A DNA stretch of 7,172 nucleotides, from the NCBI GenBank assembly GCA_016285815.1, contig JAEERN010000187.1, positions 1-7,172 of the forward strand. Reading direction: 5' to 3'. The stretch's first letter is position 1, and each line of letters starts with the position of its first letter. Under the pieces are notes generated by a model that had not been told where the DNA came from, ran no database searches, and was given only the letters and a program-made list of their open reading frames with translations. Below are positions 5,055-7,172 of this stretch, one piece after another. Source of the stretch: Clostridiales bacterium. Its GTDB lineage: Bacteria; Bacillota; Clostridia; Oscillospirales; QAMX01. A program made the position numbers and the translations under genes.

Positions 5055-6986
5055 ATGAACGTGATCTGCGGAAAGAGAAAACGGATTCTCAGCGCGGCGC
5101 TGCTGGCGCTGATGGTGCTGACGGCCGCGCTGAGCGGCTGTTCCGAGCTGGAAGAGCTGGTCGAGGACTATCTGGTGGTCCGCGCCTCGGCGCAGCTGAC
5201 ATCGTCGCCGGAGGAGGACGGGGGAGATTTCTCCTATACGATCTCGGCGGATCTGTACAACGGGCTGCCGACGCCCGTGGTGGCCACGGTGAAGCTGGAC
5301 CCCGGCGCGGCGAAGCTGGAGCCGCTGCAGACGGCGACCCAAGTGGTCGAGCTGAACGGCGGGGACAGCGCCACGGTCTTTTGGAAGGTGACGGCCGCCG
5401 GAGGCGAGAACGACCGGAACGTCGGCTATCGGGTGACCATGTCGGCCGCGGGGCTGATGTCGGTGACGGCCCAGGGCGAGCTGTTCGTGCCCGGATACGA
5501 CAACGGCTCGCGGGAGCTGAAGTTCGGCCGGGACACCTGGCGCTTCGAGAATTATACGGGAAAGCGGATCCCGATCACGCAGGACGATTTCAACGCCCTC
5601 TGCTACGGCCGCACCGCCGCGGAGCGGGAGCGGCTGCTGGACAAGGTGAGAAGCGCCTACGGCGGCCAGTGCTACGGTCTGGCCTCGGTGGCCGCGCTGG
5701 TGCGGGCGGGCCGTCTGCCCCTGTCCAAGCTGGGGGACGGCGCTTCGGCGCTTCACGATCTGAAAAAGACCGACACGGTGAAGTCCGTCGTGGCATATTA
5801 CTATCTGATGCAGTACATCGATCCGGCCCGGTCGGAGCTTGCCGCCTTCAAGCTGAAGACAGAGGCGGAAAAGGTGGACCTTCTGGTGGACGCGGCCAGC
5901 CGGGTCTCTCAGGGCGGATGCCCCGTGCTGCTGGCCTTCTGGTTCGAGAACGGCGGCGGCCACGCGGTGACGGCCTATGCCGTCGAATACGGAAGCTTCG
6001 TCAGGGGCGGGAAGACCTATACCAAACGGGTGCTGGTCTATGACAACAACACCACGGAGTACGACGAGGACCGCTGTCTCTACGCCGACGACAGCGGCAG
6101 CTGGACGATCCCGCACTATCCCTCGGCCAACAGCATCGCCATCGTCACCGCCGACGCCCAGTTCATGGATCCCACGGGGCTGGAGGCCTCCCGCCGGAGC
6201 GTCGACTCGTTCCTGACGGCCCGGGGGAACCGCGACGTGGACGTCGCCTTCGGGAACGGCGCGCAGATCGTGCTGCGCGGCGGGGCGATGGTGGCCGGTC
6301 CGGCGGGCGCCGCGGCCTTCGGCATGCTGGAGGACAAGGACGACGGCGAGATGATCACCATCGCGGTGCCGCGGGACATCGGCGGGCAGACGGTGAGTGT
6401 TTCGCCCGCGCGCGCGGGCGAAACGCTGGACGTGAGCGCAGAGTTCGACGGTCTGTACCTGCGGGCGGCCTGTGAGGACGCCAAAGCGGCGGTCTTCACG
6501 CCCGAGGGTCAGGTGATCGTGACTGGCGAGGGCAAGGTCAGCCTGACCGCCGCCGGAGACGACGAGGCGGGCCTGCCGTGGGACGTGGTGCGCGTCGAGG
6601 CCGACGCGCAGAAGAGCGTGGCGCTGATCCCGGTGAAAGAGGGCTGGGTCCTGTCCGGCGACGCGAAGGACGTCCGCGTCACGGCGGAGGACGGGGGTGC
6701 GGCCTCGACGCTGAAGGTGAAGACGGGCGGGGACAAGATCCTGCTGACCGCCCGGGACGGCGGGCTGGAGGCCCGCTCTGACCCGGACGGGGACGGCCGG
6801 TTCGACACGGTGGTCGCCCGGGGCAGGGCGACGGAGCCCCGCGGGCTCGACGGCGGAACGGGCGGCTTCGGCGGGTTCTTCTCGGGCCTGGCGTCGTGGA
6901 AGGTGGCGGCGCTGATCCTCGGCGCGGCGCTGCTGGTGGTGGTGATCCTGCTGATCGTCGTCTTCTCGGGCAAAAAGGCGAACTGA
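5055..6986 (+). CDS. Lipoprotein with papain-like cysteine peptidase-type domain and C-terminal membrane helix
   Basis: The protein has 643 aa. A basic N-region (KRKR) and hydrophobic core (11-27) end in a lipobox, LSGC, with lipidated C29, so it should be exported and anchored outside the membrane. Residues 40-145 look like an all-beta Ig-like domain. Residues 150-370 carry QCYGLA (Q205, C206), GGHAVTAYAVEYG (H303) and YDNN (D330, N331), the C-H-N/D order of papain-like or C39-like cysteine peptidases. Residues 380-600 are beta-rich, with DPDGDGRFD (577-585) resembling a calcium-binding loop. A glycine-rich linker, a membrane helix (about 616-637) and the tail SGKKAN follow. Anchors at both ends are unusual. 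The substrate is unknown, and the domain could be a non-peptidase thiol enzyme. The ATG is chosen as the first start before the signal peptide. The Shine-Dalgarno is weak, and a GTG at 5061 is an alternative. Confidence 0.85.
   Translation: MNVICGKRKRILSAALLALMVLTAALSGCSELEELVEDYLVVRASAQLTSSPEEDGGDFSYTISADLYNGLPTPVVATVKLDPGAAKLEPLQTATQVVELNGGDSATVFWKVTAAGGENDRNVGYRVTMSAAGLMSVTAQGELFVPGYDNGSRELKFGRDTWRFENYTGKRIPITQDDFNALCYGRTAAERERLLDKVRSAYGGQCYGLASVAALVRAGRLPLSKLGDGASALHDLKKTDTVKSVVAYYYLMQYIDPARSELAAFKLKTEAEKVDLLVDAASRVSQGGCPVLLAFWFENGGGHAVTAYAVEYGSFVRGGKTYTKRVLVYDNNTTEYDEDRCLYADDSGSWTIPHYPSANSIAIVTADAQFMDPTGLEASRRSVDSFLTARGNRDVDVAFGNGAQIVLRGGAMVAGPAGAAAFGMLEDKDDGEMITIAVPRDIGGQTVSVSPARAGETLDVSAEFDGLYLRAACEDAKAAVFTPEGQVIVTGEGKVSLTAAGDDEAGLPWDVVRVEADAQKSVALIPVKEGWVLSGDAKDVRVTAEDGGAASTLKVKTGGDKILLTARDGGLEARSDPDGDGRFDTVVARGRATEPRGLDGGTGGFGGFFSGLASWKVAALILGAALLVVVILLIVVFSGKKAN
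6399..6424. repeat. 26-nt perfect palindrome inside the lipoprotein gene
   Basis: GTTTCGCCCGCGC (6399-6411) is followed at once by its exact reverse complement (6412-6424). It encodes residues of the segment SVSPARAGETL (448-458) in frame. The flanking TTT and AAA are in the wrong order for a terminator. Confidence 0.85.
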
Positions 6987-7005
6987 CCGCGAAAGCGGAG
7001 AAAGG

Positions 7006-7022
7006 CCGCGCTTCCCGCGCGG
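7006..7022 (+). promoter_or_regulatory. Hairpin overlapping the Shine-Dalgarno of the last gene
   Basis: CCGCGC (7006-7011) pairs with GCGCGG (7017-7022) around TTCCC. The last two G of the stem are the first two of the ribosome site GGAGG (7021-7025). A smaller GAAA-loop hairpin (6987-6998) sits between the stop codon and this one. No terminator separates the lipoprotein gene from the next, so cotranscription is likely. Confidence 0.4.
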
Positions 7023-7031
7023 AGGGAAAGA

Positions 7032-7172
7032 ATGGAACGCAAGGAAGCGGAACGCACCGACGCGGCAAGACAGGCCTGCGGCGCCGTCCGGGTCTTTCTG
7101 GAGGGGCTGACGGCCCGGCTGGACCGGCCGCCCGCGGCCGTCTGGCTCTACGGCTCTCTGACGCTGGGCGAA
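7032..7172 (+). CDS. Nucleotidyltransferase-domain protein (3'-truncated by window)
   Basis: The first 47 codons of a gene run off the right edge. GGAGG at 7021-7025 lies 6 bases before the ATG. After a charged helical start, residues 35-47 read AAVWLYGSLTLGE. The hydrophobic strand followed by the LYGS-x-x-x-G turn is the hallmark of the polymerase-beta-type nucleotidyltransferase fold, as in aminoglycoside adenylyltransferases and small MNT enzymes. The metal-binding DxD that should follow lies outside the window, so activity and substrate cannot be judged. It begins 45 bases after the lipoprotein stop with no terminator between them. Confidence 0.65.
   Translation, partial: MERKEAERTDAARQACGAVRVFLEGLTARLDRPPAAVWLYGSLTLGE

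Noticed and set aside
4569..6116. Long minus-strand open frame (515 codons) opposite hsp20 and the lipoprotein gene
   Set aside because: It crosses the hsp20 terminator and a strong plus-strand promoter, has low-complexity Arg/Gly/His composition and no recognisable domain. It is an antisense artefact of high GC content.
1..7172. CRISPR arrays, tRNA or rRNA genes, insertion sequences
   Set aside because: I saw no direct-repeat/spacer pattern, no tRNA cloverleaf, no rRNA-like conserved sequence, and no transposase or terminal inverted repeats.

Overview
The window is GC-rich (roughly 65% by eye), with very strong G/C preference at third codon positions in every gene. It reads like a high-GC clostridial (Bacillota) chromosome. 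The support is two good matches to the CtsR operator upstream of an Hsp20 gene, a small clostridial-style ferredoxin:thioredoxin reductase next to thioredoxin, and a stand-alone reverse transcriptase of a type I recall from Clostridia. This is a judgement from gene content, not a database match. A high-GC actinobacterial lineage is less likely but not excluded, because membrane LuxR regulators are also frequent in Coriobacteriia.

Layout, left to right. (1) The C-terminal part of a multi-pass membrane protein ending in a LuxR-type DNA-binding domain (2-1153). (2) A sigma-70-type promoter (1230-1257) driving a small ORF of 62 codons (1330-1518) and a 175-residue conserved-looking hypothetical protein (1540-2067). 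(3) A gene-free stretch (2068-2262) whose two ends form a 20-bp helix enclosing three further hairpins and running into a T-tract. It is followed at once by the Shine-Dalgarno of a stand-alone reverse transcriptase (2263-3492). (4) A perfect 42-nt bidirectional terminator. (5) On the minus strand, thioredoxin (3598-3909) downstream of a 65-residue FTR-like catalytic chain (3930-4127), with its own promoter at 4187-4215. (6) A divergent control region with two CtsR-type boxes in opposite orientation, then hsp20 (4429-4857) and a strong terminator. (7) A strong promoter (4984-5012) for a 643-residue lipoprotein with a papain-like Cys-His-Asn/Asp domain and a C-terminal membrane helix (5055-6986). 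(8) The first 47 codons of a probable nucleotidyltransferase (7032 to the window end).

How the genes work together. FTR and thioredoxin form a two-gene operon that would carry electrons from ferredoxin to disulfides. Hsp20 is a CtsR-controlled stress chaperone. The most unusual locus is the reverse transcriptase with the paired-end RNA element immediately upstream. The layout resembles a retron (non-coding RNA with pairing ends followed by the RT), but I do not see the retron-specific RT motifs, an intron RNA, or a diversity-generating template/variable repeat pair. It may be an undescribed RT-plus-RNA unit. The mundane alternative is a large-loop terminator or attenuator.
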